6,857 bases of DNA, taken from the NCBI GenBank assembly GCA_945906915.1, contig CAMDSI010000116.1, positions 1 through 6,857 of the forward strand. The letters are read 5' to 3'. Below are positions 1 to 6,342 of this stretch, one piece after another; position 1 is the first letter of the stretch; each line of letters begins with the position of its first letter. Source of the DNA: Spirosoma fluviale (GTDB lineage Bacteria; Bacteroidota; Bacteroidia; Cytophagales; Spirosomataceae). The notes beneath the pieces were generated by a model, which saw only the letters and a program-made list of their open reading frames with translations, did no database searches and was not told the origin of the DNA. Both the position numbers and the translations under genes were made by a program.

Positions 1-174
1 ATGTAAATTCGTAGCCCACACATTATTTCCTAATCGATTAGAAGGAATACCCTGCGCCGCGAAAAAGTCTGCCAAAATCTGCGCCGTTCCTTGCTCCTCC
101 TTACTCAAAGAAGGGCAGGCTATTAGCTGGGCTAATAGATTTTTGGCTGCTAGAAATTGACTTTCCTGGTACAT
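1..174 (-). CDS. argE: N-acyl-ornithine/citrulline deacylase (M20 peptidase family), N-terminal part only
   Basis: The 5' end of a gene that continues past the left edge; 58 codons are present, starting at an ATG at 174-172. The translation has the typical start of M20-family deacylases of the arginine pathway: a helical lead-in followed by LIACPSLSKEE (residues 18-27), ADFFAAQGIP (35-44) and GNNVWA (49-54), similar to the 'PSxSxEE...GNNVW' pattern I know from Bacteroidota ArgE proteins. The metal-binding histidine, aspartates and glutamates lie further downstream and cannot be checked. By family knowledge the enzyme removes the acetyl (or succinyl) group from N-acyl-ornithine or N-acyl-citrulline in the cytoplasm. 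The start is one base after the argB stop (TAA-T-ATG), so it is probably translated by coupling as the last visible gene of an argF'-argB-argE operon. DapE or another M20 hydrolase cannot be excluded from 58 residues; the assignment rests on context. Confidence 0.8.
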   Translation of the reverse strand, partial: MYQESQFLAAKNLLAQLIACPSLSKEEQGTAQILADFFAAQGIPSNRLGNNVWATNLH

Positions 175-175
175 A

Positions 176-958
176 TTAGGCACTAATTGTTGTTCCAATA
201 TTAGTATTCTGCCAATTATCAGCTTGGCACAAACGTACCACCGAAACCCCCGCAGAAATCGCCTTTAAGGCATTCTCTAATTTAGGAATCATCCCCGCAG
301 AGATAATACCTTTCTCTTTTAAGTCTTGGAAAGAAGCTGGGTTGATAGACGAAATAACAGATTCGTCATCTGCAGGATCTAATAAAACCCCCTTCTTCTC
401 GAAGCAATACGTTAAAGTCACCTGATAGCTCGCACTAAGCGCTATAGCCAAAGCCTGCGCCATCGTATCTGCATTCGTATTCAATAATTGACCCGAAGCA
501 TTAGCCGTAATAGGAGCGAAGACGGGTGAAAACCCAGCCGCGATTAAACCGGATAGCGCCGCCGCATTAACGGAAACAATATCTCCTACAAAACCATAAT
601 CAATGGGTTCCGCAGCTCTTTTTTTCGAAAGCACCATCCCACCATCGGGTCCAGTTAACCCCAACGCGTTACAGGATGAAGCCTGTAAGTCTGCCACGAT
701 GGATTTATTAATCCATCCCGCATAGACCATCGTCACGATGCGAAGGCTTTCCTCGTCTGTTACGCGTCTTCCTTCAATCATTTGACTCTCAATGCCTATC
801 GAGGCCGCCATCTGCGTGGCAATCTTTCCACCTCCGTGTACGAGTAATTTAGGTCCTTCTAAAAAAGCAAAATCCTGCAAAAAGCTAGCTAGTGCGGAAG
901 GATTGTCGATGACATTTCCGCCTATTTTAACTACTTGAAGGGTGGGAATTTTAGACAT
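176..958 (-). CDS. argB: N-acetylglutamate (N-acylglutamate) kinase
   Basis: 260 residues, close to the usual length of about 258-300 for this amino-acid kinase family. It phosphorylates the gamma-carboxylate of N-acetyl- (or N-succinyl-) glutamate with ATP, the second step of arginine synthesis in the cytoplasm. Visible motifs: KIGGN at residues 11-15 (catalytic Lys11), HGGGK at 41-45 (glycine-rich acyl-substrate loop), RVTDEE at 65-70 (Arg65 for substrate carboxylate), GLTGPDGG at 100-107, NTNADTMA at 160-167 (Asp164, the conserved catalytic organiser) and AGMIPKLE at 221-228 (Lys226). All key residues appear intact. The longer reading from an ATG at 1030 was rejected: its 24 extra residues overlap argF' by 73 nt and resemble nothing in the family, whereas the Met at 958 lies ten residues before KIGGN. 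That ATG shares its A with the argF' stop (TAATG), which indicates translational coupling. The N-terminal extension of arginine-feedback-inhibited kinases is absent, suggesting, without proof, insensitivity to arginine. Confidence 0.95.
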   Translation of the reverse strand: MSKIPTLQVVKIGGNVIDNPSALASFLQDFAFLEGPKLLVHGGGKIATQMAASIGIESQMIEGRRVTDEESLRIVTMVYAGWINKSIVADLQASSCNALGLTGPDGGMVLSKKRAAEPIDYGFVGDIVSVNAAALSGLIAAGFSPVFAPITANASGQLLNTNADTMAQALAIALSASYQVTLTYCFEKKGVLLDPADDESVISSINPASFQDLKEKGIISAGMIPKLENALKAISAGVSVVRLCQADNWQNTNIGTTISA

Positions 959-1932
959 TAGAATAAATAAGGACTTTCCGTTCTCATTAAGGTTAAAATC
1001 ATCTCCTTTAAGACGGCTTGAGCCGCCCAAACCCGGTTGCCCGCTTGTGGAATCACAATCGAATTAGGGGAATCAATCACCTCATCTGCTACGACTAAAT
1101 TCCGTCTTACGGGAAGGCAGTGCATGAATTTGGCATTATTCGTTAAACTCATTTTAGCCGCATCCACCATCCAAGCAGGATCAGAGGAAAGGATCTTTCC
1201 GTAGTCTTGGTAGGATGACCAGTTTTTAGCATAAATAAAATCAGCTCCCTCATAAGCCTCCTTCGGATCATAGCATATTTTCGCGTTACCAGCGAATTCT
1301 GGCGCTAATTCATATCCTTTCGGGTGAGCAATGGTAAAATCCACATCGGCGTGATTCATCCATTCAGAGAAGGAATTAGGCACGCATTGCGGTAGGGCTT
1401 TCACATGGGGAGCCCAAGTTAAAACCACCTTCGGGCGCTCCACCGTTTTATATTCGTTAATCGTTATTAAGTCCGTTAAGGATTGCAAAGGATGGCGCGT
1501 GGATGATTCCAAACTGATTAATGGCCGTCCTGTATATTTCAAAAATTGATTTAGAACCTGCTCGCTATAATCAAGCTCCCGGTCTACTAGACCAGGAAAG
1601 CTTCTTACTCCTACAATGTCACAATAGGAGCCTACAACGGCTGCGGCTTCCGATATATGTTCTGCTTTGTCGCCATTCATGATGACGCCTTCATTCATTT
1701 CTAGTTGCCATGAATCCGCCCCCACATTCATGATCATTACCTCCATTCCGAGGTTTTGAGCAGCTTTTTGGGTAGATAAACGCGTTCTAAGGCTCGAATT
1801 GAAGAATAATAGACCGAGTGTTCGGTTTTTTCCAATATGCTTGTCAGCAAATGGAGTCTTCTTCATCAACAAAGCCTCATTGACTAAGTTTTGAATATTA
1901 TAAGCGTCTTTAACGGAAGTAAAATTATGCAT
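958..1932 (-). CDS. argF': N-acyl-L-ornithine carbamoyltransferase, probably N-succinylornithine-specific
   Basis: 324 residues, the usual length for the acetyl/succinyl-ornithine carbamoyltransferase branch (AOTCase/SOTCase). It transfers the carbamoyl group from carbamoyl phosphate to an N-acylated ornithine to give N-acyl-citrulline. The carbamoyl-phosphate motif is FFNSSLRTR (residues 43-51), followed by RHPLQS (146-151), TWAPH (172-176), YAKNW (234-238) and HCLPVRR (271-277), all close to my recollection of the Bacteroides fragilis SOTCase. The short loop MNGDKAEHISEA (85-96) carries Ala90 where Xanthomonas AOTCase has Glu92 and B. fragilis SOTCase has Pro90; published mutants show that small or Pro residues at this site give succinyl specificity. 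The start at 1932 gives the family's normal N-terminus (MHNFTSVKD). No strong Shine-Dalgarno is seen. The stop overlaps the argB start by one base. An ordinary ornithine carbamoyltransferase is unlikely, because the FFNSSLRTR and HPLQS context is that of the N-acyl branch. Confidence 0.93.
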   Translation of the reverse strand: MHNFTSVKDAYNIQNLVNEALLMKKTPFADKHIGKNRTLGLLFFNSSLRTRLSTQKAAQNLGMEVMIMNVGADSWQLEMNEGVIMNGDKAEHISEAAAVVGSYCDIVGVRSFPGLVDRELDYSEQVLNQFLKYTGRPLISLESSTRHPLQSLTDLITINEYKTVERPKVVLTWAPHVKALPQCVPNSFSEWMNHADVDFTIAHPKGYELAPEFAGNAKICYDPKEAYEGADFIYAKNWSSYQDYGKILSSDPAWMVDAAKMSLTNNAKFMHCLPVRRNLVVADEVIDSPNSIVIPQAGNRVWAAQAVLKEMILTLMRTESPYLF

Positions 1933-1957
1933 GCTTTTAGCTGTCTAACATTGGCAA

Positions 1958-1975
1958 TTCAGTAAAATTACTGAA
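1958..1975. promoter_or_regulatory. Perfect 18-bp palindrome upstream of argF' (possible operator or hairpin)
   Basis: TTCAGTAA and TTACTGAA flank a central AA, making an uninterrupted inverted repeat. It starts five bases after the GNAT stop codon and ends 25 bases before the argF' start, in the only sizeable gap in this minus-strand gene run. On the minus strand it is followed by TTGCCAATG rather than a T-run, so it is a poor intrinsic terminator. Its core on the minus strand, TAATTTTA, matches the Bacteroidota -7 element (TAnnTTTG) except for the last base, but no TTTG is visible at the expected -33 spacing. It could be a repressor site for the arginine genes or an mRNA hairpin; the sequence does not decide. 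It does not match the E. coli ARG-box consensus. Confidence 0.4.
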
Positions 1976-1980
1976 AAAGA

Positions 1981-2529
1981 TTAGTAACGAAGGCGTTCCC
2001 AGGTGAAAACTTGCAGGGGGATTTCGAGTGGGAGATTTTTCTCCCCGGTTTTTTGGAATTGATTTTTCTCCAAAACCCGTTGCGACCCCTCATTATCTAC
2101 CGGCGTTTCGGCACGCAGCAACTGTAAGTCGGAATCTAAGAATGCCCAGTCTGCTAGAGCCTTCACCGCCTCCGTCGCGATTCCGAGTCCTCGAAATTTC
2201 TCATCTATCACATAACCAATTTCTGTTGTTCCTTCGTTATCAGGCAGACCCGCAAGTCCAATTCCCCCCACAGAGCAGGACGACGTGTTTAGAATTATTT
2301 CCCAATTTGTGTACCAGTAATAATCCAACGGAAATTTTGCTGTCTGAGGAATCCAATAATCGCTTAAAGCTTGACGGGTTTCTTGTTCGTAAAACAATTC
2401 TAAATTCCAGGGGTTAGGTTGAAGATCTAGCATTTTTTCTAGATCTTTGCGCCCTGATTGCAGCCAAACTAGCAAGAGCTCGTGGTGCAATGGGATTAAA
2501 GTAAGACGCGGCGTTTGAAGTTTGATCAT
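1981..2529 (-). CDS. GNAT-family N-acetyltransferase, RimJ/RimL type
   Basis: 182 residues, typical for a single-domain GNAT enzyme that uses acetyl-CoA to acetylate an amine. The N-terminus TPRLTLIPL (residues 6-14) is the first strand characteristic of the RimJ/RimL (Acetyltransf_3) subgroup. Motif A is present as EIGYVIDEKFRGLGIATEA (103-121), with RGLGIA forming the acetyl-CoA pyrophosphate loop, and motif B as DNEGSQRVLEKNQFQKTGE (145-163), where the Asn and Ser are commonly conserved. The substrate cannot be told: members acetylate ribosomal protein N-termini, small molecules or antibiotics. It lies 48 nt upstream of argF' on the same strand, so co-transcription is possible, but it does not resemble the arginine-pathway N-acylglutamate synthase GNATs that I know. 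The start at 2529 places the conserved strand at the usual distance; no closer alternative ATG is plausible. Confidence 0.88.
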   Translation of the reverse strand: MIKLQTPRLTLIPLHHELLLVWLQSGRKDLEKMLDLQPNPWNLELFYEQETRQALSDYWIPQTAKFPLDYYWYTNWEIILNTSSCSVGGIGLAGLPDNEGTTEIGYVIDEKFRGLGIATEAVKALADWAFLDSDLQLLRAETPVDNEGSQRVLEKNQFQKTGEKNLPLEIPLQVFTWERLRY

Positions 2530-2631
2530 GATATTGGACTACAAATTACCCATTTTGGTCGCAAAAAAGAAGGCCTTTAAATAGAATGTACAAATTTTGC
2601 ATTCGTTAAATAAGAGTTTAAAAAACAAATA
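2530..2631. promoter_or_regulatory. Divergent intergenic region between the GNAT gene and the receptor gene
   Basis: 102 bp of AT-rich DNA that must contain the start signals for both flanking genes, since they point away from each other. TTTG-type elements occur (plus strand 2554-2557 and 2596-2599), as does a near-match to the Bacteroidota -7 motif on the plus strand (AAATTTTG at 2592-2599), but no pair shows the usual spacing of about 19-21 bp, so exact promoters cannot be placed. The receptor start is preceded by an A-rich leader (TTTAAAAAACAAATA) without a Shine-Dalgarno, as is common in Bacteroidota. An 8-bp palindrome AAGGCCTT lies at 2570-2577. No small gene is visible. Confidence 0.45.
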
Positions 2632-5238
2632 ATGAAAAAAGTAATCACACTATTTGCACTGATGAGTTTGTCTTTGTCAGCTATCTCCCAAATTCCTGGT
2701 GGATTTGGTAGTTTCGGTGCAGCGCCTAAGAAAGAAACAGTGATCCCCGGTACTGCGCAATCAGGGACTAAGGGAAGTGCAAAAATCATCGGATTCCTTT
2801 TAGATTCGACAGATTCCAAGCCAGTTGAATTCGCAACTTTGGCCTTAATCAACACAAAAACAAATAAACCCGTCGATGGTACTGTAGCTGACGGCGTAGG
2901 TAAATTTACGCTAAATAAGGTGGCGGTAGGATCTTACAAGATCGTCGTTTCCTTCATCGGATACGAAACTAAAACCTTATTTGTGGAGGTGTCAGAAAAA
3001 AATGATGACCGAGATTTAGGGGTTATCAAATTGCAGACAAGTTCTAAAATGCTTTCTGAGGTAACTGTTGAAGGTCAGCGCGCACTAATCGAAGAGCGTG
3101 TGGATCGTACCATATACAATGCGGAAAAAGATGCTTCGAATCGGGGTGGCGATGCAACCGATGTGTTGAAAAAAGTCCCTATGCTTTCTGTTGATTTAGA
3201 TGGTAATCCTTCTTTACGTGGTTCCACTAGTGTGAAGGTTTTAATTAATAACAAGCCTTCGACTATTATGGCATCTAATATTGCTGATGCTTTGAGACAA
3301 ATTCCAGCTGATATGATTAAAACGGTCGAGGTAATTACGTCACCTTCGGCTAGATATGATGCAGAAGGTAGCGCTGGTATTATTAATATCGTTACGAAAA
3401 AGAATACTTTACAAGGTTTAACCTTATCATTTGATTCCTCTGCTGGTGTCCGTGGATCGAATTTATCGTTGAATGGAAATTTCAGAAACAAGACTTGGGG
3501 AATGTCATTGGGTGGTTTTGGCCGTTCAGAGTATAATGTGAATGGTAAATTCGAGAGTACTCAGATTACGACCAATAATGGCTTACAGACAACTAACGTT
3601 CAGACGGCGGAATCTCGTCGCGAAGGATTGTTTGGAAATTACCAATTAGGTTTCGATTGGGATTTGAACAAATTCAATTCGATTACTTCAAGTGTTCGTT
3701 TTGGTGTACGTAACGGTAATAACTGGCAAGATGGTTTGCAGCAAATTAGAAATGGAGTTGTCTCCTCTCTTCGGAATACGAATTCATTAGAAGAATCAGC
3801 AAACGTCGATATCAACGTGGATTACACTCATACGTTTGAAAAAGCGCAGAAAGAATTTTCAATTCTATCTATGTATAGCCGTAATAACCGTGCGAATGAT
3901 TTCTTCAACTTGATTATGAATCCGAAAGCTACCATGTCGGAGATTATGAGTTCGATCAAGAATGAGAATTCATCTTATAATGAGGAGGCTACTTTCCAAA
4001 TGGATTACCAAACCCCTATCTTAAAGAATCAACTACTTGAATTTGGAGGAAAGGGAATACTTCGTAATGTAACTTCAGATTATAAATCATTTACTGCAGG
4101 ATCTAATGGAATTTATGCTCAGGTGAACTCTGCTATTTTACCTTCAAATGTGTTTGATTACAATCAAAACATTCTTAGCACCTATGGATCTTATACGCTA
4201 ACAACAAAAAACAAGTGGAGTATTAAGACAGGCGCGCGTTATGAATACACAGATATCTCGGCTAGCTTCCTTAAGAAAGAAGGTCAGAATACTGTGATTC
4301 CAGCTTATGGTGTATTAGTTCCTAGTTTTAATATGTCCAAAACCTTTAAGTCAGGCACCTGGAGATTTAGCTATAATCGCCGTATTCAGCGTCCAGGAAT
4401 TCAAAACTTGAATCCTAACGTGAATGCAACGAATCCATTAAATATTTCTACGGGTAACCCTAATTTAGCACCGGAATACACTAATAATTATGAAGTTTCG
4501 TTTAGCAAGTTTGTGAAGCAAACCTATGTTTCTACGTCCTTCTTTATTAGAAATACGACGGGGGCAATCAATCAAATTAGAGAGGTATTCGGGGATACGG
4601 TGAAAACTACTTCTAGAAATATTGGTAATGAAGATGCGTATGGAATGAACATTAACTTAAACGTAAACCTTTCGAATAAGTTAATGATCGGTGGAGGAGG
4701 AGACCTTTCTTACATGGTTTTAGCGAACAATGTGGCTGATCCTCTATTGAATGCGAAAAATCAAGGCTTGCAATCTAACTTCCGTATTTTCGGTAATTAC
4801 AACATGGGTAATGGTTGGGGAGCGCAGATCTTCTCGTTCTACCGGGTGAATCAAGTTCAATTACAAGGTTCACAAGGAGGTTTTGGAATTTATAGCTTGA
4901 GCTTTAAAAAGGACTTCAAGAACAAAAAAGGAAGTATCGGATTCGGTGCGGAGAATTTCTTGACACCGAATGGATTTATTATTCGTAATGAAACCCAAAC
5001 TCCTGTTATCAACTCAATTAGTGAGAACACATTAAGAAATATGAACTTTAAAATCAACTTGTCATACCGTATAGGTAAGATGAGCTTTGGTCCTACGAAG
5101 AAGAAGAAATCAGTGAATAACGATGATATGAAAGGCGAAGGCGATGCGGCTCCAGCTGCTCCACAACAACCGATGGGTATGCCTGGCATGCGAATGGGTG
5201 GTGGCGGAGGCGGAGGCGGCTTCGGTGGCCCACGTTAA
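2632..5238 (+). CDS. Outer-membrane beta-barrel protein, TonB-dependent receptor superfamily, with carboxypeptidase-regulatory-like domain
   Basis: 868 residues. A signal peptide occupies about residues 1-19 (MKK, hydrophobic core, likely cleavage after SAIS), followed by a short Gly/Pro-rich linker (IPGGFGSFG). A carboxypeptidase-D-regulatory-like beta-sandwich spans about 50-135, with GFLLDSTDSKPVEFATLAL and the typical GSYKIVVSFIGYET (100-113). A plug domain follows at about 140-258 (VLKKVPMLSVDLDGNPSLRG at 178-197, PSARYDAEGSAGIINIVTKK at 238-257). The rest is a beta barrel rich in alternating aromatic strands, ending near NLSYRIGKMSF (809-819). This is the architecture of the Bacteroidota 'outer membrane beta-barrel family' within the TonB-dependent receptors, thought to import or anchor large substrates; the substrate is unknown. 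No SusD-like partner gene is adjacent and no clear TonB box is seen. After the barrel comes a 49-residue tail. It is apparently monocistronic and ends in an intrinsic terminator. Confidence 0.92.
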   Translation: MKKVITLFALMSLSLSAISQIPGGFGSFGAAPKKETVIPGTAQSGTKGSAKIIGFLLDSTDSKPVEFATLALINTKTNKPVDGTVADGVGKFTLNKVAVGSYKIVVSFIGYETKTLFVEVSEKNDDRDLGVIKLQTSSKMLSEVTVEGQRALIEERVDRTIYNAEKDASNRGGDATDVLKKVPMLSVDLDGNPSLRGSTSVKVLINNKPSTIMASNIADALRQIPADMIKTVEVITSPSARYDAEGSAGIINIVTKKNTLQGLTLSFDSSAGVRGSNLSLNGNFRNKTWGMSLGGFGRSEYNVNGKFESTQITTNNGLQTTNVQTAESRREGLFGNYQLGFDWDLNKFNSITSSVRFGVRNGNNWQDGLQQIRNGVVSSLRNTNSLEESANVDINVDYTHTFEKAQKEFSILSMYSRNNRANDFFNLIMNPKATMSEIMSSIKNENSSYNEEATFQMDYQTPILKNQLLEFGGKGILRNVTSDYKSFTAGSNGIYAQVNSAILPSNVFDYNQNILSTYGSYTLTTKNKWSIKTGARYEYTDISASFLKKEGQNTVIPAYGVLVPSFNMSKTFKSGTWRFSYNRRIQRPGIQNLNPNVNATNPLNISTGNPNLAPEYTNNYEVSFSKFVKQTYVSTSFFIRNTTGAINQIREVFGDTVKTTSRNIGNEDAYGMNINLNVNLSNKLMIGGGGDLSYMVLANNVADPLLNAKNQGLQSNFRIFGNYNMGNGWGAQIFSFYRVNQVQLQGSQGGFGIYSLSFKKDFKNKKGSIGFGAENFLTPNGFIIRNETQTPVINSISENTLRNMNFKINLSYRIGKMSFGPTKKKKSVNNDDMKGEGDAAPAAPQQPMGMPGMRMGGGGGGGGFGGPR
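5089..5235 (+). other. Low-complexity C-terminal tail of the receptor (Lys, Ala/Pro, Met and Gly-rich)
   Basis: Codons 820-868 encode a tail beyond the predicted last barrel strand. Its parts are, in order, a Lys cluster (KKKK), an acidic/polar stretch (NNDDMKGEGD), AAPAAPQQP, a Met-rich segment (MGMPGMRM) and eight consecutive glycines followed by FGGPR. Most TonB-dependent receptors end at the last aromatic beta strand; a tail here would lie in the periplasm. The linker after the signal peptide is similarly rich in Gly and Phe (GGFGSFG). The function is unknown. Confidence 0.6.
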
Positions 5239-5254
5239 TCTGTCTAAGTAAGGG

Positions 5255-5283
5255 AAGGGAATCAGCAATGGTTCCCTTTTTTT
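5255..5283 (+). terminator. Rho-independent terminator of the receptor gene
   Basis: Stem AAGGGAATC (5255-5263) pairs with GGTTCCCTT (5270-5278), nine pairs with one G-U, around a six-base loop (AGCAAT), and runs into seven Ts at 5277-5283. It sits 16 bases after the receptor stop codon. In the reverse direction the hairpin is followed by a T-poor sequence, so it is a weaker stop for the converging polyprenyl synthase transcript. Confidence 0.85.
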
Positions 5284-5286
5284 ATG

Positions 5287-5320
5287 ACCTATTTATTGCG
5301 CTCACCTATTTATTGCGCTC
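5287..5320. repeat. Perfect 17-bp tandem duplication spanning the end of the polyprenyl synthase gene
   Basis: ACCTATTTATTGCGCTC occurs at 5287-5303 and again, immediately adjacent and identical, at 5304-5320. On the minus strand the right-hand copy encodes the final Glu-Arg-Asn-Lys and the stop codon of the polyprenyl synthase; the left-hand copy is untranslated and fills the space up to the terminator's T-run. Because the stop lies within the unit, the duplication does not change the protein. Slippage or repair during replication is the simplest origin. Confidence 0.95.
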
Positions 5321-6280
5321 AATAGTATAGCTGAGTAGATCACCTAGCGAGTTTCGGTATTCTGAGGCAGGGAAAGTCGCTAAGACAGCTCTCGCTTCTT
5401 CGGCGACTTCATTCATCTTTTGGTTAGCATAAGCCAAGCCTCCAGTGGATTTCACGAAGTCGATAACCTCGCGCACTTTATTCGAATCATCCGATTCTTT
5501 TTTGATCAACTGAATGATATGCTTTCTAGTGGATGAATCGGTGTTTTGAAGGGCATATATCAGCGGTAGCGTCATCTTTTTCTCTTTGATGTCGATTCCC
5601 AAAGGTTTTCCAATCTCCGCATCCCCGTAATCAAACAGGTCATCTTTGATTTGAAAGGCAATACCCACTTTCTCTCCAAATAGGCGAGCTTTCTCCACCA
5701 TTTCAGGCTCTGCACCCACTGACTGAAATCCGACGGCACAGCAAGCAGAAATTAAGGTAGCTGTCTTTTTAGTAATGATATCGAAATAGACATCTTCTGT
5801 AATGTCTAGCTTTCTTGCTTTTTCAATCTGTAATAATTCCCCCTCTGACATTTCGCGCACCGCCGTCGAGACCGATTTCAGTAGATCGAAATCTTCGTGT
5901 TCCACGGAAAGCAAGAGGCCCTTAGAGAGCAAATAATCCCCTACTAAAACAGCAATTTTATTCTTCCAAATGGCATTGATAGAAAAGAAGCCTCTTCTGT
6001 AATTGGAATCATCGACGACATCGTCGTGTACGAGGGTGGCAGTATGCAATAATTCGATCAATGCAGCGCCTCTGAATGTTTTTTCTGTGATTTCTCCCAT
6101 GCAACCAGCTGTCAAAAAGACGAACATAGGTCGCATTTGTTTTCCCTTTCTTTGGACAATATAATTCATGATGGTGTCGAGCAACATCACTTTTGTCTTC
6201 ATGAAAGTCTTGAATTTCCCTTCGAATGCCTTCATCGAATCATCGATCGGTGCTTGAATAGAAGAGATGGAGTAGGACAT
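5306..6280 (-). CDS. Trans-polyprenyl diphosphate synthase, probably long chain (menaquinone side chain)
   Basis: 324 residues, the normal length for IspB/HepT-like enzymes, which add isopentenyl diphosphate units to an allylic starter to build a C35-C50 chain, here most likely for menaquinone at the cytoplasmic membrane. Motifs: GKQMRP (46-51, isopentenyl diphosphate binding), the first aspartate-rich motif DDVVD (86-90) followed by DSNYRRG, KKTA (171-174), and the second aspartate-rich motif DDLFD (213-217). The residue five positions before the first motif is Ala81, in HTATLVHDD, small as in long-chain synthases such as E. coli IspB and unlike the aromatic residue that caps farnesyl diphosphate synthases. 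Chain length is therefore inferred as long; heptaprenyl versus octaprenyl cannot be read. The ATG at 6280 gives a standard N-terminus. It converges on the receptor gene and diverges from the patatin gene. Confidence 0.93.
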   Translation of the reverse strand: MSYSISSIQAPIDDSMKAFEGKFKTFMKTKVMLLDTIMNYIVQRKGKQMRPMFVFLTAGCMGEITEKTFRGAALIELLHTATLVHDDVVDDSNYRRGFFSINAIWKNKIAVLVGDYLLSKGLLLSVEHEDFDLLKSVSTAVREMSEGELLQIEKARKLDITEDVYFDIITKKTATLISACCAVGFQSVGAEPEMVEKARLFGEKVGIAFQIKDDLFDYGDAEIGKPLGIDIKEKKMTLPLIYALQNTDSSTRKHIIQLIKKESDDSNKVREVIDFVKSTGGLAYANQKMNEVAEEARAVLATFPASEYRNSLGDLLSYTIERNK

Positions 6281-6342
6281 GAGAGGTTGTTTGGAACAGT
6301 AAATTGCGTAAATTTAATCAGATTTGTGGAGAAAAAGGTATT
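6281..6342. promoter_or_regulatory. 62-bp divergent promoter region between polyprenyl synthase and patatin genes
   Basis: Both genes start from this short region, so their promoters must overlap or extend into the coding sequences. A palindromic TAAATTTA at 6309-6316 differs from the Bacteroidota -7 consensus TAnnTTTG only in the last base, on both strands. On the plus strand a TTG at 6287-6289 lies 19 bp before it, a weak candidate -33. Two direct copies of GTAAATT (6299-6305 and 6308-6314) are separated by GC. A GGAG at 6328-6331 lies 11 bases before the patatin ATG and may act as a ribosome binding site. Confidence 0.35.

Noticed and set aside
956..1030. Longer argB reading starting at the ATG at 1030 (24 extra residues)
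   Set aside because: The extra residues overlap argF' by 73 nt and do not resemble any kinase N-terminus; the Met at 958 fits both the family start and the TAATG coupling.
1956..1980. Palindrome before argF' read as an intrinsic terminator for the GNAT gene
   Set aside because: On the minus strand the hairpin is followed by TTGCCAATG, not a T-run; the T-run lies before the stem.
2028..2417. Plus-strand open frame of 129 codons opposite the GNAT gene
   Set aside because: It is antisense to a gene with clear GNAT motifs and its translation has no recognisable domain; a shadow frame.
3075..3491. Minus-strand open frame of 138 codons inside the receptor gene
   Set aside because: It lies opposite the conserved plug domain and its translation is hydrophobic low-information sequence; a shadow frame.
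5211..5235. Repetitive GGT/GGC/GGA tract considered as a phase-variable microsatellite
   Set aside because: The glycine codons are mixed rather than a uniform unit, so slippage is not specially favoured; it is a low-complexity protein tail.
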